Under the pieces are notes generated by a model that saw only the letters and a list, made by a program, of their open reading frames with translations, had not been told where the DNA came from and did no database searches. This document shows, in pieces, positions 6,574 through 6,799 of a stretch of DNA of 6,799 nt. The DNA lies in contig JAJZSM010000085.1 of assembly GCA_021849765.1 (NCBI GenBank), positions 1 to 6,799 of the forward strand, read 5' to 3'. Numbering within the stretch: position 1 is the stretch's first letter; every line of letters starts with the position of its first letter. Source of the DNA: Actinomycetes bacterium. Lineage in GTDB: Bacteria > Actinomycetota > Acidimicrobiia > Acidimicrobiales > RAAP-2. The position numbers and the translations under genes were made by a program.

Positions 6574-6799
6574 CGGGTGTTTTGATTACGTTGTTTGCGA
6601 CGCTCGCGCGCTGGCTTCGCGCGACACTGGGCCCACGAGGTGGCGGAGATGGTTCGAGGAGTGAGCACGCCCCGTCGACTCGATGCACCCTGCGAGAGTG
6701 GCTCGGCGCGGCGTTCGAGATGGCGCGCGTCGTCGCAACGCGCTCGTCTCCGGCTCGATCGCGCCCGTGACGTCCACGTCGTGGACGAACTAGGGCGGT
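6574..6799. other. Right-edge non-coding stretch without a recognised gene
   Basis: These 226 bases lie upstream of the minus-strand operon. Open frames exist on both strands: a plus-strand ATG at 6649, preceded by GAGG with an 8-base gap, stays open to the edge, and a minus-strand GTG frame runs 6777-6586. Their translations are Arg/Ser-rich, show no motif I recognise and lack the strong G/C third-position bias of the real genes, so I do not call them. The stretch also contains the inverted repeat listed separately. Confidence 0.5.
6771..6787. repeat. Perfect 7-bp inverted repeat, CGTCCAC-gtc-GTGGACG
   Basis: Two perfect 7-base arms flank a 3-base spacer near the right edge. It could be an operator for a regulator, or a tight hairpin. 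No T-run follows, so a classical terminator is unlikely. Its relation to genes cannot be judged because the window ends 12 bases later. Confidence 0.45.

Noticed and set aside
6645..6670. GGTTCGA resembling a tRNA T-loop
   Set aside because: The flanking bases do not form the 5-bp T-stem, and no acceptor or anticodon arm is present.
6586..6777. 63-residue minus-strand frame with some G/C third-position bias
   Set aside because: It is closed by an in-frame TAG just upstream (6790-6792), has no clear ribosome binding site and matches no family I recognise.

Overview
The window is high-G+C DNA (well above 60% by eye), densely packed with short intergenic gaps, GTG as well as ATG starts, and G/C-rich third codon positions. 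This fits a high-G+C bacterium. An actinobacterial origin is my guess; a high-G+C proteobacterium cannot be excluded. No rRNA, tRNA, insertion sequence, CRISPR array or phage gene is visible.

Layout: two convergent gene clusters meet tail to tail around 3378/3398. The plus-strand cluster (1-3378) holds a DapA-family lyase/deaminase cut by the left edge, a proline racemase-family enzyme with the Cys/Cys pair, and an aldehyde dehydrogenase of the 2-oxoglutarate semialdehyde type. The genes are 4 and 2 bases apart, so they are almost certainly one operon. The minus-strand cluster, read from right to left (6528 down to 3398), holds an enolase-superfamily enzyme (MLE-like subgroup), a second proline racemase-family enzyme, and an ornithine cyclodeaminase/mu-crystallin-family reductase. 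A candidate promoter and operator lie just upstream of the first of these. About 0.2 kb at the right edge has no recognisable gene.

Pathway reading: the plus-strand genes match the known trans-4-hydroxy-L-proline route, which is epimerisation to cis-4-hydroxy-D-proline, oxidation to 1-pyrroline-4-hydroxy-2-carboxylate, deamination to 2-oxoglutarate semialdehyde, and oxidation to 2-oxoglutarate. The oxidase step is not in the window. The minus-strand genes match the 3-hydroxyproline route, in which a trans-3- and/or cis-3-hydroxyproline dehydratase gives 1-pyrroline-2-carboxylate and an OCD-family reductase makes L-proline. The enolase-superfamily member could instead be a hydroxyproline or proline-betaine epimerase. 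Together the locus looks like a catabolic island for several hydroxyproline isomers, the kind released from collagen, plant cell-wall proteins or osmolytes. Family assignments rest on visible motifs; the exact substrates are inferred from family knowledge and gene context.
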